64,000 nt of DNA, from assembly GCF_900143075.1 (NCBI RefSeq), contig NZ_FRCY01000002.1, positions 248,001-312,000 of the forward strand. The letters are read 5' to 3'. Positions within the stretch are counted from its first letter, which is position 1, and each line of letters starts with the position of its first letter. Shown here in pieces: positions 30,103 through 39,467 of this stretch. The position numbers were made by a program, and so were the translations under genes. The DNA is from Cyclobacterium lianum (GTDB taxonomy: Bacteria > Bacteroidota > Bacteroidia > Cytophagales > Cyclobacteriaceae). Under the pieces are notes generated by a model that was given only the letters and a program-made list of their open reading frames with translations, made no database searches and was not told where the DNA came from.

Positions 30103-31814
30103 TGTTCTGACGGTAAGTTGATGGTAAAAATACTTCCATGCCCGGGTTCACTTTCGACCTCAATACTTCCCCGGTGTGCCTCCACCATGGTTTTTACGTA
30201 GGATAGCCCGAGCCCAAACCCTTTGACATCATGAATATTTCCTGTGGGGACACGGTAAAATTTTTCAAAGATCTTTTTCTGAACTTCCCTGCTCATGCCT
30301 ATTCCTTCATCCTGCACAGCCAGCTTGAAATAGCCTTTGCTTTCCCTGATGGTGATGGATATCCTGGGAGATTCCCTGGAATATTTGTTTGCATTGTCCA
30401 GTAGGTTATTGATAATATTGTTTAAATGGAACGGATCTGCTGCTACTTCTTCCCGGCTCACCTGGTAATCGGTAGCAATCGTTCCTCCTCTTTTTTCCAC
30501 AACCAACTCAAAATGCCTTTTGGCCTCTTCGACCGCCTCAATCAGGTTGATTTTCTCTATCTTCAGTTTAAAATCCTTTTTATCCAGCGAAGCGGCCTGC
30601 AGTACCTGCTCTACCTGCTTGCCCAGTCTGGTATTTTCCTCCCTGATGATCCCAAGGTACCGGTGCCTGATAGATTGTTGGTCAAAAAGGTCCGGATCCT
30701 GCAATGCTTCGATGGCCAGGCTAACCGTAGAGATGGGTGTCTTAAATTCATGGGTCATGTTGTTGATAAAGTCATTTTTGACCTCAGATATCTTTTTTTG
30801 TCGGATTATAACCCTGATGGCATATATAAAACAAATGATAATGATGCCCATAAAAAGCAAGGAGCTGGAAAGCGGCAGGAATACCTGCCGCATCAGGTAA
30901 TTTCCCTTATTCGGAAAATGGATCACCAGGAAATTCTCCAGACCCAGCAGGTCACTGGGAAACAGCTCTGCCTTGATGCCCCTCGTTTTGAGGTAATCCA
31001 GGTCCGTCACTTCTCCTATTCCAACAATTTTGTTCTGACCGTTGATAATGCCCAGCTCGAAAGGCTGATCAATATTTCTGTTGACCAACTGATCGCGTAC
31101 TTCCCGGCGTACGCGCGCAGTATCTATCCGATTGAGGATGTGCTGATTGCCCTGCGAGAGCAGCTGATGGATCACCACCTCCACCAACTCAATTTTCATG
31201 TTGGCCTGAACTATACTTTCGGCCACATTTCTGGAAACATTGAACTCTTCTATGATGAAGTTTTGCCGGTTATTGGCATATTGTCGTTTGCTGATATAGT
31301 TGTCCTGCTTGTTTAGAAAATCCAGGTATCGTTCTTTTTCCTGAACCAAAATAGCGAGTTCATCCGGCGTGAAAAGCGTAGACGCAACAGAAGGAGACAT
31401 GTAAAAATATTTTTCTATCTGGCTGAAACTTTTAGGCTCTCCTTCCTTTGAGGCGATCAGTTTCCTGAAAGTGGGTGAAATCTGAGGTAGATTCTGGTCA
31501 AACAAAGAATCCACCACAGAGGGCCTGTTTACCGCCACCTGCCGGTGCCTCACCTGTACCTGAATGGGTTCAATGGGCTCAAGCAAGGCTTTTTGGAAAA
31601 GGGTATCTCTGGCCAGTGAACTCAGAAGAATGTCACTGGTCTCGCTTTTCTCCAGGCGCTCCGAGGTCGAAGCCAGGGCTTGAAACACGTTTTGCTCAAA
31701 TCGCTCCTCATTTATTTTTAGCACATTACCCACCCAATAAAATTGAAAGGCTATCAATCCCAGGCTGGCCAATGACATCAGAAAGACAATTATTTTTATG
31801 CTTGCTTTTGACAT
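30099..31814 (-). CDS. Sensor histidine kinase, two transmembrane helices
   Basis: This 571-residue membrane sensor kinase is partner of the next gene. Helix 1 (about 8-27) and helix 2 (about 311-335) enclose a periplasmic sensor domain of about 280 residues that I cannot assign to a family. The HisKA region has the phospho-acceptor His355 in NNMTHEFKTPIS. The ATPase domain has the N box NNIINNLLDNANKYS, the G1 box DEGIGMS and GFGLGLSYVK. No HAMP domain is obvious between helix 2 and HisKA. Confidence 0.95.
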   Translation of the reverse strand: MSKASIKIIVFLMSLASLGLIAFQFYWVGNVLKINEERFEQNVFQALASTSERLEKSETSDILLSSLARDTLFQKALLEPIEPIQVQVRHRQVAVNRPSVVDSLFDQNLPQISPTFRKLIASKEGEPKSFSQIEKYFYMSPSVASTLFTPDELAILVQEKERYLDFLNKQDNYISKRQYANNRQNFIIEEFNVSRNVAESIVQANMKIELVEVVIHQLLSQGNQHILNRIDTARVRREVRDQLVNRNIDQPFELGIINGQNKIVGIGEVTDLDYLKTRGIKAELFPSDLLGLENFLVIHFPNKGNYLMRQVFLPLSSSLLFMGIIIICFIYAIRVIIRQKKISEVKNDFINNMTHEFKTPISTVSLAIEALQDPDLFDQQSIRHRYLGIIREENTRLGKQVEQVLQAASLDKKDFKLKIEKINLIEAVEEAKRHFELVVEKRGGTIATDYQVSREEVAADPFHLNNIINNLLDNANKYSRESPRISITIRESKGYFKLAVQDEGIGMSREVQKKIFEKFYRVPTGNIHDVKGFGLGLSYVKTMVEAHRGSIEVESEPGHGSIFTINLPSEQ

Positions 31815-31955
31815 GGTACAAATCTAAATGATATCCCGCCTTATATCACCTACTTAACTTTTTTTAACACAATGCATTAGGGAAAATGCTATCCTCTTTT
31901 GGATTAATAACCCAATTTGTCAAACCAAAATTCCCCTTATGGAGGAGCCTTCAAA

Positions 31956-31991
31956 TTTGATTTTAAGTTTGACCTGCTTTATCTATCTTTG
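31956..31991 (+). promoter_or_regulatory. Promoter of lysA
   Basis: TTTG (31956-31959) and TATCTTTG (31984-31991), separated by 24 bases, fit the Bacteroidota promoter, though the spacing is a little long. The leader to the lysA ATG would be short (about 12 bases). Confidence 0.5.
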
Positions 31992-32009
31992 CCAGCTAAA
32001 TCTTGAGCC

Positions 32010-33242
32010 ATGGAAATCAAAAACCAGCAGTACAGCATTCAGGGAATACCTCTCCTGGAAATCGCCAGAAAATACCAAACGCCTGTGTATGTGTACGATG
32101 GGCAAAAAATCCTGCAGCAGGTAGCGGCCTTGAAAAATGCCTTCTCCACGGTAAATATGAAAATCAAATATGCTACCAAAGCCCTGTCTAATATCAGTAT
32201 TCTGCAATTGATGCGAAAAGCCGGTACGGGGGTGGATGCAGTTTCTATAGAAGAGGTCAAACTTTGTCTGCATGCCGGTTTTGTCCCCGGGGACATCATG
32301 TACACTCCAAACTGCGTGGATTTTGAGGAGATCCGGGAGGCGGTCGACCTGGGTGTAATGGTAAATGTAGACAACATCCCCATGCTCGAACATTTTGGAA
32401 CCGAATATGGCAATAGCGTCCCACTCTGCATCCGGCTGAACCCACATATTCTGGCAGGAGGCAATTCTAAAATCTCAGTTGGTCATATCGACAGTAAATT
32501 TGGCATTTCCATTTTGCAATTGAAGCACGTGCTGAAAATCGTGGAGGCCTATGAGCTGAATGTTGCAGGCCTGCATGTGCATACCGGTTCGGATATTCTC
32601 GATGCTGAAGTATTTCTGAAAGGTGCCGAGATCCTTTTCGATGCCGCCCGTGAATTTGCCGATTTGGAATTCCTGGATTTTGGCGGTGGCTTTAAGGTTG
32701 GCTACAAAGATGGAGACATCACCACCGACATCGCCGATGTGGGACAGAAGGTTTCCAAAGCCTTTCAGGAATTTTGTAAAGAATATGGAAAAGAGCTTGA
32801 AATCTGGTTTGAACCCGGAAAATTTCTCGTAAGTGAATGCGGCTATTTGCTGGTAAAAGCAAACGTGGTGAAACCCACTCCCGCCACTACCTTTGTAGGT
32901 GTGGATTCCGGACTCAACCACCTGCTCCGTCCCATGATGTACGACGCCTACCATGGCGTGGTCAATATCTCCAAGCTTGATGGCCCCGAACGAGTGTACA
33001 CCATTGTAGGCTACATCTGTGAGACGGACACCATCGCTGCCGACCGAAAACTCAAAGAAGTAAAGGAAGGAGATATCCTTGCCATTAAGAACGCAGGCGC
33101 CTATGGCTACAGCATGGCGTCCAATTACAATTCCAGGTTCAGGCCGGCGGAAGTACTCCTGATGGAGGGAAGGGACCACCTGATCCGCAGAAGAGAAACC
33201 TTCGAAGACCTGCTCCGGAATCAGGAATCCATCGAACTGTAA
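32010..33242 (+). CDS. lysA: Diaminopimelate decarboxylase
   Basis: This 410-residue fold-III PLP enzyme makes L-lysine from meso-diaminopimelate, the last step of lysine synthesis. PLP-binding Lys57 lies in MKIKYATKALSN. Other family marks are GLHVHTGSDI, the glycine-rich phosphate site LDFGGGFKVGY, EPGKFLVSECGYLL and the catalytic Cys in VGYICETDTIA. A strong terminator follows immediately, so it is a single-gene unit. No other lysine genes are nearby. Confidence 0.95.
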   Translation: MEIKNQQYSIQGIPLLEIARKYQTPVYVYDGQKILQQVAALKNAFSTVNMKIKYATKALSNISILQLMRKAGTGVDAVSIEEVKLCLHAGFVPGDIMYTPNCVDFEEIREAVDLGVMVNVDNIPMLEHFGTEYGNSVPLCIRLNPHILAGGNSKISVGHIDSKFGISILQLKHVLKIVEAYELNVAGLHVHTGSDILDAEVFLKGAEILFDAAREFADLEFLDFGGGFKVGYKDGDITTDIADVGQKVSKAFQEFCKEYGKELEIWFEPGKFLVSECGYLLVKANVVKPTPATTFVGVDSGLNHLLRPMMYDAYHGVVNISKLDGPERVYTIVGYICETDTIAADRKLKEVKEGDILAIKNAGAYGYSMASNYNSRFRPAEVLLMEGRDHLIRRRETFEDLLRNQESIEL

Positions 33243-33253
33243 AAAAAACCATG

Positions 33254-33281
33254 AAGGGCGAAAAAATTTTCGCCCTTTTTT
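33254..33281 (+). terminator. Intrinsic terminator of lysA
   Basis: An 11-bp perfect stem, AAGGGCGAAAA (33254-33264) with TTTTCGCCCTT (33267-33277), and a T run lie 11 bases after the lysA stop. Confidence 0.9.
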
Positions 33282-33648
33282 ATTGTCCACTTCCCGGTAT
33301 TTCTTCCAAAATTCCGGATAGAAAATTCATTTTTTACTCCACCAAATAAAGGATGGTTTTATACCATTAAATCCCAAGAAAATTATTTTTTTGAAGAATT
33401 TGCAAATTCTAATTTTATTCTATTATTTATCAAAATAAAACATGTTTTAATCATTTCATTTATATGTATTCTAATCACATAAAATAATATTTCAAAAAAT
33501 AAGGTGCAAAAAAAGCCTTACGTAGAACAAAATTTATAGTTTAAAAACAGACAGGCAGTCAATTTTTTTGATTGGGCAATTGGGTTTGGGCAATCAACGC
33601 CCAAGAGGTGATACAAAACAAAAATTTAACTTTCAACATAGCATAGAA
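33282..33648. other. AT-rich intergenic region
   Basis: This region is strongly AT-rich, especially 33360-33530, and has no recognisable gene. The last part has near-repeats of TTGGGCAAT (around 33573 and 33586). It precedes the small orphan gene at 33649. Confidence 0.5.
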
Positions 33649-33888
33649 ATGATGGCGTCCAAAACAAAGGCAATCATGCAGATCCATCTTGACCAAAAAG
33701 ATGTGAGTATCATAGGAAAAGATCTGCTGGAATATGCCGAGACATTAAGTGAAGCGTTGGGAATGGATACCTTAAACATCCTGAAAGAAATGAAAGCGGG
33801 TGATTTGAATCACCTGATCCTAACTTTCAATCACTATTTCAGTGATTATATTGAACTGCTTGACTCCGACCACAGGATGAGTTCCTGA
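33649..33888 (+). CDS. Small protein of unknown function
   Basis: This 79-residue acidic, probably all-helical soluble protein contains IMQIHLDQKDVSIIGKDL and EMKAGDLNHLILTFNHYF. No signal peptide, membrane segment or known motif is seen. I start it at the ATG at 33649 (a second Met follows directly) because the longer frame upstream has low-complexity, non-protein-like sequence. It lies 92 bases before the photolyase-related gene on the same strand, so a shared transcript is possible. Function unknown. Confidence 0.5.
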   Translation: MMASKTKAIMQIHLDQKDVSIIGKDLLEYAETLSEALGMDTLNILKEMKAGDLNHLILTFNHYFSDYIELLDSDHRMSS

Positions 33889-33980
33889 TTTTTTAGTCAA
33901 TTTATACAAGCGTAAAAAGCTATTTTATGTAAACATTTGGAACGAAACAGTGCTTTATTGGATATACCAACAAAGCAAAC

Positions 33981-35510
33981 ATGGAAAAAACCCTGAGGCT
34001 TATTTTAGGTGATCAGTTGAACCGGCAGCATTCCTGGTTTAAAAAAAAACAAGATGCTGCGGTTTATCTGATGATGGAATTGAGACAGGAAACGGATTAT
34101 GTGCAGCACCACATTCAGAAAGTGCTGGCCTTTTTTCAATCCATGCGGCTGTTTGCCCAATGGCTGGAAAAGGAAGGGCATAAGGTGATCTATCTGAGTA
34201 TTGAACAAAAAGAAAACCGGCAGGAGCTGGAGCAAAACATTCGCTACCTGATCAAAAGGGAAGATTTTAAACAATTTAACTATATCCTGCCTGATGAATA
34301 CAGGCTGGATAGACAAATAAGGAATATCTGTAAACAGCTGGAAATTGAAACAAAGAGTTTCGATGCAGAACATTTTTTAAGCGACAGGCTGGCGGTAAAA
34401 TCTTTCTTTTCGGGTAAAAAAACATTCCTGATGGAATTATTTTACCACTCTATGCGGGAAAAATACGACATCCTGATGGATGGCAACAAGCCGGCCGGCG
34501 GAAAATGGAACTTTGACCAGGAAAACAGGAACAAATTTGATGAAAAAATAATGGTCCCGTCTGCACCGGTTTTTAATCGGGACCTCAGTGACTTGCTTCA
34601 CACCATCCGCAAAGCTGGTATCAAAACCATTGGAGAAGTAGATCCTAAAAATTTTCAATGGCCTTGTTGCAGGGAAGAAGCACTGGAATTGCTGGCGCAT
34701 TTCTGTGACAATTTGCTGCCCCATTTTGGCCGGTACCAGGATGCCATGCATTCCCAACACCCATTCCTGTTCCACAGCAAGCTCAGTTTTGCCTTAAACT
34801 CCAAAATGCTGCATCCGTTGGAAGTGATCCGGAAGGCGGCTGCCTGCCGGGAAAAGAATCCAGACAAATACGGTATTGCCCAGGTAGAAGGTTTTATTCG
34901 TCAAATTCTGGGATGGAGGGAGTTTATGCGGGGAGTATACTGGGCAAAGATGCCCGATTTCGCGACCATGAATTTCTTTGGACATAAGCGGCCTTTGCCC
35001 GCATTTTTCTGGGATGGAAAGACCAAAATGAATTGCCTGCACCATGCCATCAAACAATCTCTGGATCATGCCTATGCCCACCACATTCAGCGCCTGATGG
35101 TAACCGGCAATTTTGCCCTGCTGGCCGGACTGGATCCGGATGAGGTGGATCAGTGGTACCTGGGAATTTATGTAGATGCAATTGAATGGGTGGAAATCAC
35201 CAATACCCGTGGCATGAGCCAGTTTGCAGATGGAGGCATAGTGGGCACCAAGCCCTATGTATCTTCGGCCAACTATATCGACAAAATGAGTAATTACTGC
35301 GGTGATTGTCATTATGCAAAAACAAAAAAAACCGGGGATAAGGCATGCCCCTTCAACAGTCTGTATTGGTCCTTTTACGAGCGAAACAGGGATAAACTGG
35401 AAAACAACCCCCGCATAGGCTTTGTGTACAACACGCTCTCGAAGATGAAGCAAAAGGATGAAATACTGGAGCAGGCAGAAAGGTATTTGAAAGATCTGGA
35501 TGAGCTTTGA
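33981..35510 (+). CDS. Photolyase-related FeS flavoprotein (cryptochrome/(6-4) photolyase-like, PhrB type)
   Basis: This 509-residue member of the bacterial FeS cryptochrome/photolyase group starts TLRLILGDQLNRQHSWF, the hallmark of this family rather than of CPD photolyases. The C-terminal part has the FAD-binding region EGFIRQILGWREFMRGVYW and NYIDKMSNYCGDCHYAK. The cluster cysteines seen are CGDC and the Cys of ACPFNSLYW; a fourth ligand may be the Cys near 325-350. The known activity in the family is repair of (6-4) photoproducts or light sensing. Which applies here cannot be told. Confidence 0.9.
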   Translation: MEKTLRLILGDQLNRQHSWFKKKQDAAVYLMMELRQETDYVQHHIQKVLAFFQSMRLFAQWLEKEGHKVIYLSIEQKENRQELEQNIRYLIKREDFKQFNYILPDEYRLDRQIRNICKQLEIETKSFDAEHFLSDRLAVKSFFSGKKTFLMELFYHSMREKYDILMDGNKPAGGKWNFDQENRNKFDEKIMVPSAPVFNRDLSDLLHTIRKAGIKTIGEVDPKNFQWPCCREEALELLAHFCDNLLPHFGRYQDAMHSQHPFLFHSKLSFALNSKMLHPLEVIRKAAACREKNPDKYGIAQVEGFIRQILGWREFMRGVYWAKMPDFATMNFFGHKRPLPAFFWDGKTKMNCLHHAIKQSLDHAYAHHIQRLMVTGNFALLAGLDPDEVDQWYLGIYVDAIEWVEITNTRGMSQFADGGIVGTKPYVSSANYIDKMSNYCGDCHYAKTKKTGDKACPFNSLYWSFYERNRDKLENNPRIGFVYNTLSKMKQKDEILEQAERYLKDLDEL

Positions 35511-35835
35511 GAATTATCCAACTCATTTGTCCCTAAAAATTTGAAACCATATAAGTATAATAACCTGAGTCCGATTTTAAGGCTTAATGAATTGTTGTAC
35601 CTTTTCCTTTGTAGAAATGGTAATAATAAAATGACCCAAACCTTATATTACCTTACATGCCTTATATGGTTTAAAAAAGAGGGAACCATATAAGGGATAT
35701 AAGGACATATAATAGGGGAAGAGTGGGTTTTATCTGGGTAAATTTGCGTAATCTGTGGTGCAAATATTTTTTGAGTTTTTAAACAAATTCTTCGGAAAAT
35801 AGTTTATATTAGGTGTTGATTAAACATTTAAAAAG
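35511..35835. other. Intergenic region rich in short dispersed-repeat-like motifs
   Basis: No gene is seen. The region holds the AACCATATAAG family of motifs (35543-35555, and the inverted pair at 35638-35716) and a segment TCTGGGTAAATTTGCGTAA at 35732-35750. These look like parts of dispersed intergenic repeats known from Bacteroidota genomes. Confidence 0.5.
35638..35716. repeat. Imperfect inverted repeat of AACCATATAAGG-type elements
   Basis: Arm 1 (35638-35672) and the reverse complement of arm 2 (35684-35716) share CCTTATATGGTT and further matching AT-rich blocks around CCTTA. The arms are separated by about 11 bases. The pair can fold into a long, imperfect hairpin. It has no transposase or coding content. 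Confidence 0.6.
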
Positions 35836-35955
35836 ATGTATTGGAGTTTAGATGCGTTTTTTCAGCAGAATCTAAGGCTGAATGAAAACGAAAAGTTGAA
35901 ATTGATAAAAACATATATCAAAAACTTAAAAAGTGAGAAAAAAAAGAGGGGCTGA
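35836..35955 (+). CDS. Possible 39-residue basic small protein
   Basis: A short frame starts with ATG at 35836 and reads MYWSLDAFFQQNLRLNENEK then a Lys-rich helix ending KSEKKKRG. The amphipathic helix and Lys-rich tail look protein-like, and its stop lies inside the terminator hairpin at 35946-35970. It is short and has no recognised family, so it could be a chance frame. Confidence 0.3.
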   Translation: MYWSLDAFFQQNLRLNENEKLKLIKTYIKNLKSEKKKRG

Positions 35956-35970
35956 AAGCCCCCTTTTTTG
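35946..35970. terminator. Bidirectional terminator
   Basis: GGGGCT (35948-35953) and AGCCCC (35957-35962) form a tight stem with a 3-base loop, with A-rich sequence before and TTTTTT after. On the minus strand it ends the sulfate-reduction operon (last stop at 35972). Confidence 0.8.
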
Positions 35971-35971
35971 T

Positions 35972-36547
35972 TTAATCTTTTTTGATCAATCCTTCTGTCA
36001 ACTTATTGAGCGCCTCCACCTTGTATTCAAAGTCTCCCTTCAGCGTATCCCTGTACCTGTTGATGTTTTCCACCATTTCGTTGATGTCCTCCGGAATGGT
36101 TTCTTCCAGCAATTGCCTCAGGCGCTTGGCCGTTGTAGGGCTTTTGCCATTGGTGCTGATGGCAATTTTTACATTTCCTTTGGTCACGATTCCTCCCAGA
36201 TAGAAGTCGCAATATTCAGGTGTATCCGCCACATTGACCAGCAGATACCGGCTCTTGGCATCATGGTAGATGGTCTTGTTTACCGCTTTGTCGTCAGTGG
36301 CCGCTATCACCATGTGCTTGTTTTCCAGATAACTGGGATGATAGGCTGCCTGCACAAGCTGTATATTGTCATTATTTGCAGCGATATCCCTGATTTCATC
36401 GGATATCTCTATGGATACCACCGTAACCCTGGCCTGAGGGCTGGATTTGAGCAGGAAGGTTAACTTTTCCAGTCCCACAAAACCGGCACCTACGAGCAAG
36501 GTTTCCAGCTGATGTACTTTCAGAAAGATCGGATACAATTCATTCAT
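35972..36547 (-). CDS. Precorrin-2 dehydrogenase / sirohydrochlorin ferrochelatase (Met8/CysG N-terminal type)
   Basis: This 191-residue enzyme oxidises precorrin-2 with NAD and probably inserts iron to make siroheme, the cofactor of the sulfite reductase in the same operon. The Rossmann part begins TLLVGAGFVGLEKLTFLL, followed by VIAATDDKAVNKTIYHDA, VNVADTPEYCDFYLGGIV and STNGKSPTTAKRLRQ, all typical of CysG-N/Met8p. It starts four bases after the cobA stop. With cobA it supplies siroheme. Confidence 0.93.
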   Translation of the reverse strand: MNELYPIFLKVHQLETLLVGAGFVGLEKLTFLLKSSPQARVTVVSIEISDEIRDIAANNDNIQLVQAAYHPSYLENKHMVIAATDDKAVNKTIYHDAKSRYLLVNVADTPEYCDFYLGGIVTKGNVKIAISTNGKSPTTAKRLRQLLEETIPEDINEMVENINRYRDTLKGDFEYKVEALNKLTEGLIKKD

Positions 36548-36551
36548 AGGT

Positions 36552-37328
36552 TCAGGAAATCAATTTATGGTCGCACACAACTTCTTCAAATATTGCCCTC
36601 AACTGGGGGCTTTCCTTTACCACTTCACCAATAATGATAATCGCCGGAGCACCAATTTTGTTTTCCCTGGCTTTTTTCTGAATGTCCGTAATGGTACCTG
36701 CCACCACCTTTTCCTCACGGGTAGTACCCCTTTCGATAATGGCAATGGCTTTGTCCGACAATCCCTCATCCTCATAAATGCCTACAATTTCATCCAGCTT
36801 TCTGGTACCCATCAGTAACACCACAGTGGCCTTGGACCTGCTGGCCAATTTCAAATCATCCGATAAGGCTCCGCTTGAAGTAGTGCCGGTAATCACCCAG
36901 TAGCTTTCCGAAACACCTCTTTTGGTCACAGGTATGCCGACAGATGCAGGCACCGCAACCGTAGATGATATGCCCGGTACCACATCTGTGGTGATGCCAA
37001 ACTGATGGATAAAGTCCAGTTCTTCAGCACCTCTACCAAAGACAAAAGGATCGCCTCCCTTCAGCCGCACTACATGTCCATATTTTTGGGCATAATACAC
37101 GCAAAGTCTGTTGGTATCCTCCTGCGGATGCTGCCGGCTTCCATGCCTTTTTCCTACAAAAACCTTTATGGCTTTACCAGGAGCATGGTTGAGCAGGGCC
37201 CTGTCAATCAGTGCATCGTACAGTACCACATCGGCCTTATTTAAAGCCAGAACACCTTTCAATGTTATCAATTCCGGGTCGCCGGGACCCGCACCTACCA
37301 ATGTCACCCTTGGTCTGATCTCATTCAT
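36552..37328 (-). CDS. cobA: Uroporphyrinogen-III C-methyltransferase (SUMT)
   Basis: This 258-residue SAM-dependent methyltransferase makes precorrin-2, the first committed step to siroheme. The family marks are VTLVGAGPGDPELITLKG at the start, VRLKGGDPFVFGRGAEE, VVPGISSTVAVPASVGIPVTHR-like sequence (here with TKRGVS) and LMGTRKLDEI. The ATG at 37328 overlaps the last base of the sir stop (TGATG), which suggests translational coupling. A GTG one codon upstream is possible but less likely. Confidence 0.95.
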   Translation of the reverse strand: MNEIRPRVTLVGAGPGDPELITLKGVLALNKADVVLYDALIDRALLNHAPGKAIKVFVGKRHGSRQHPQEDTNRLCVYYAQKYGHVVRLKGGDPFVFGRGAEELDFIHQFGITTDVVPGISSTVAVPASVGIPVTKRGVSESYWVITGTTSSGALSDDLKLASRSKATVVLLMGTRKLDEIVGIYEDEGLSDKAIAIIERGTTREEKVVAGTITDIQKKARENKIGAPAIIIIGEVVKESPQLRAIFEEVVCDHKLIS

Positions 37329-39430
37329 CACGCATGTACTTCTTTAGACCTGAATTCACTGATCGCTTCAAATACCCGCTCAGCAGTTTTATAGTACTCA
37401 CCCGCAAATGAAGCTGTAGGTGGATTTTGTTTAATTTGATATACCAGCTCTGAAAAGGTAGCCCCAAGGTTGATTTTTCCGCTCTCGATAAAATGATTTT
37501 CGAATTCGGTTACGATGTTGGCGTAGCTGTTGGTATTTACTCCCTCAGCAGTTAAGATGGCTTTGGCGGCATTAATCATCCCTGTGTATGACTGGTAGAT
37601 TCCGTCTGCCCACTTCTCTGCCTTCAGGCTATCCTCCGCATCAGCCAGCTTTTCCCGGGCTTCCAGTAACAAGGTGGACACCAGATCGATCACCACACCG
37701 GCACACTCTCCCACGCCGATGGCTTTCACATAGGGTTCATCATTGCCCCAATCTATGAAATCCGTTTCCGTGATGTTGTCGGTTCCGGCCAGCGGCTTGA
37801 GCATCTCGTAGAAATACATCTGCCCTTTTCTTTCGTAATAGAAGGCGTAATTCTCCCCTTTTTCTGCCTGGGACTTATAGTCGTCCAGTAGCAGCCTGAG
37901 AGCCTGAGGTCCTCTTTTGCTCGGTATTTTGATCACCTTATCGGCAAATTTACCCTGTCCGTCGCCCAGTGTGGCCCCACCTAGCAGTACCTGAAGGGCC
38001 GGAAGAACGGACTTGCCCGCCTTCATCGACATTCCCTGAAAGCCTATAGATGCCATATTGTGCTGCCCGCAGGCATTCATACATCCCGAGATCTTAATGG
38101 TAAGGTCCTTATCCAGCAAAAATTCCGGGTACTCATCGATGATCAACTTGCCCATCACATCTGCCGCTCCGGTACTGCTGGCAATGCCCAGGTTACAGGT
38201 ATCGGTACCCGGGCAAGCGGTAATGTCTCCTATAGAGTTGTATCCGTAATCGGCCAGTCCGAGCTTTTTAAGTTCCTGATAGAAGTATGGGATCAATTCT
38301 TCCTTCACATCACGAATCAGAAAGTTTTGCCTGAGCGTAAACCGCAATTCATCATTCGCGAAGTCTTTGATCAATTTTGCCAATTGCCTTGCTTCTTTGG
38401 TATAGAAGTCACCCAGGTGAATTTTTACCCCTAAGGCAAAATAACCAGGCTGCTTTTGGGGCAATACATTGGTCAATCTCCAACGCCTGTAATTTTCATC
38501 TGTGGGAACAGTAAAATCAGGCTGTGCCGGATTGGGCAATGATTTAGATGCCTCAAAATCCGTTACATCTATCGGGTAAGACTGGTGCTGCAGGGCAGCC
38601 TGCTCTTCTTTAACCAACTGCAGGAATTCTTCCACTCCCAATTTGGTGATCAGAAATTTCATCCGGGCTTTCATCCTTTTGGCCCTTTCACCATGCCGGT
38701 CAAAAACACGAACCACTCCTTCAATAAAAGGGATCAACTGGTCGGTGGGCAGAAACTCATGCACCACATCTCCATGTCGGGGTTGAGAACCGAGGCCTCC
38801 ACCCAGAAGCACTTTAAAGCCTCTTTCTGCTGCCGCCCCTTCTCCTTTTACCTTGGCGATAAAACCCAGATCATGCAGGTAAGAAAGTGCAGTGTCTTCC
38901 TCACTGGAAGAGAAGCTGATCTTAAACTTCCTGCCCATCTCCTGGCAAATGGGATTGCGCAGCATGTATTTAAAAGTCGCGTCCGCGTAGGGGGTCACAT
39001 CAAAGGGCTCATTGGGATCTATGCCGGCCGTTTCAGAGGCAGTGACATTCCTGACCGTATTTCCACAAGCCTCCCGTATCGTCACATCGTCTTTGTCCAG
39101 TTCAGCCCATAATTCAGGGGTCCTGTCCAGACTCACATAGTGGATTTGAATGTCCTGACGGGTCGTTATGTGTAACCTTCCGGTAGAGTACTTTTCAGAA
39201 ACATCACAGATTCGATTGAGCTGGGAAGATGTCACGCGGCCAAAGGGAAGCTTGATCCGGATCATTTGTACGCCTTCCTGGCGCTGACCATATATGCCCC
39301 TTGCCAATCGCAGGCTTCTGAATTTTTCCTCGTCTATCTTCCCGTTTCTAAAAAGGGATATTTTCTTCTCCAGTTCAAGGATATCTTTTTCTACAACCGG
39401 ATTTTCTATTTCTGTTCTGAAACTTTGCAT
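37328..39430 (-). CDS. Siroheme sulfite/nitrite reductase with C-terminal HEPN-like domain
   Basis: This 700-residue siroheme and 4Fe-4S reductase has two ferredoxin-like half domains plus catalytic domains. The cluster/siroheme cysteines are present as CPGTDTC and GCMNAC. Because it lies between cysH and siroheme genes it most likely reduces sulfite to sulfide; nitrite as substrate is an alternative. Residues from about 580 to 692 are extra relative to classical NirA/CysI. They form helices that read EAREKLADAEDSLKAEKWADG and MINAAKAILTAEGVNTNSY, a HEPN-like fold. Start ATG 39430 is 37 bases after the cysH stop. Confidence 0.92.
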   Translation of the reverse strand: MQSFRTEIENPVVEKDILELEKKISLFRNGKIDEEKFRSLRLARGIYGQRQEGVQMIRIKLPFGRVTSSQLNRICDVSEKYSTGRLHITTRQDIQIHYVSLDRTPELWAELDKDDVTIREACGNTVRNVTASETAGIDPNEPFDVTPYADATFKYMLRNPICQEMGRKFKISFSSSEEDTALSYLHDLGFIAKVKGEGAAAERGFKVLLGGGLGSQPRHGDVVHEFLPTDQLIPFIEGVVRVFDRHGERAKRMKARMKFLITKLGVEEFLQLVKEEQAALQHQSYPIDVTDFEASKSLPNPAQPDFTVPTDENYRRWRLTNVLPQKQPGYFALGVKIHLGDFYTKEARQLAKLIKDFANDELRFTLRQNFLIRDVKEELIPYFYQELKKLGLADYGYNSIGDITACPGTDTCNLGIASSTGAADVMGKLIIDEYPEFLLDKDLTIKISGCMNACGQHNMASIGFQGMSMKAGKSVLPALQVLLGGATLGDGQGKFADKVIKIPSKRGPQALRLLLDDYKSQAEKGENYAFYYERKGQMYFYEMLKPLAGTDNITETDFIDWGNDEPYVKAIGVGECAGVVIDLVSTLLLEAREKLADAEDSLKAEKWADGIYQSYTGMINAAKAILTAEGVNTNSYANIVTEFENHFIESGKINLGATFSELVYQIKQNPPTASFAGEYYKTAERVFEAISEFRSKEVHA

Positions 39431-39467
39431 GGTAATATTTTTTCGGTTTTTAACCTTTTTTGTTGAA

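Noticed and set aside
31819-31826. TAGATTTG as promoter of the histidine kinase gene at 31814
   Set aside because: It lies only 5 bases before the ATG, so transcription would start at or after the start codon, and no -33 match is found at the right distance.
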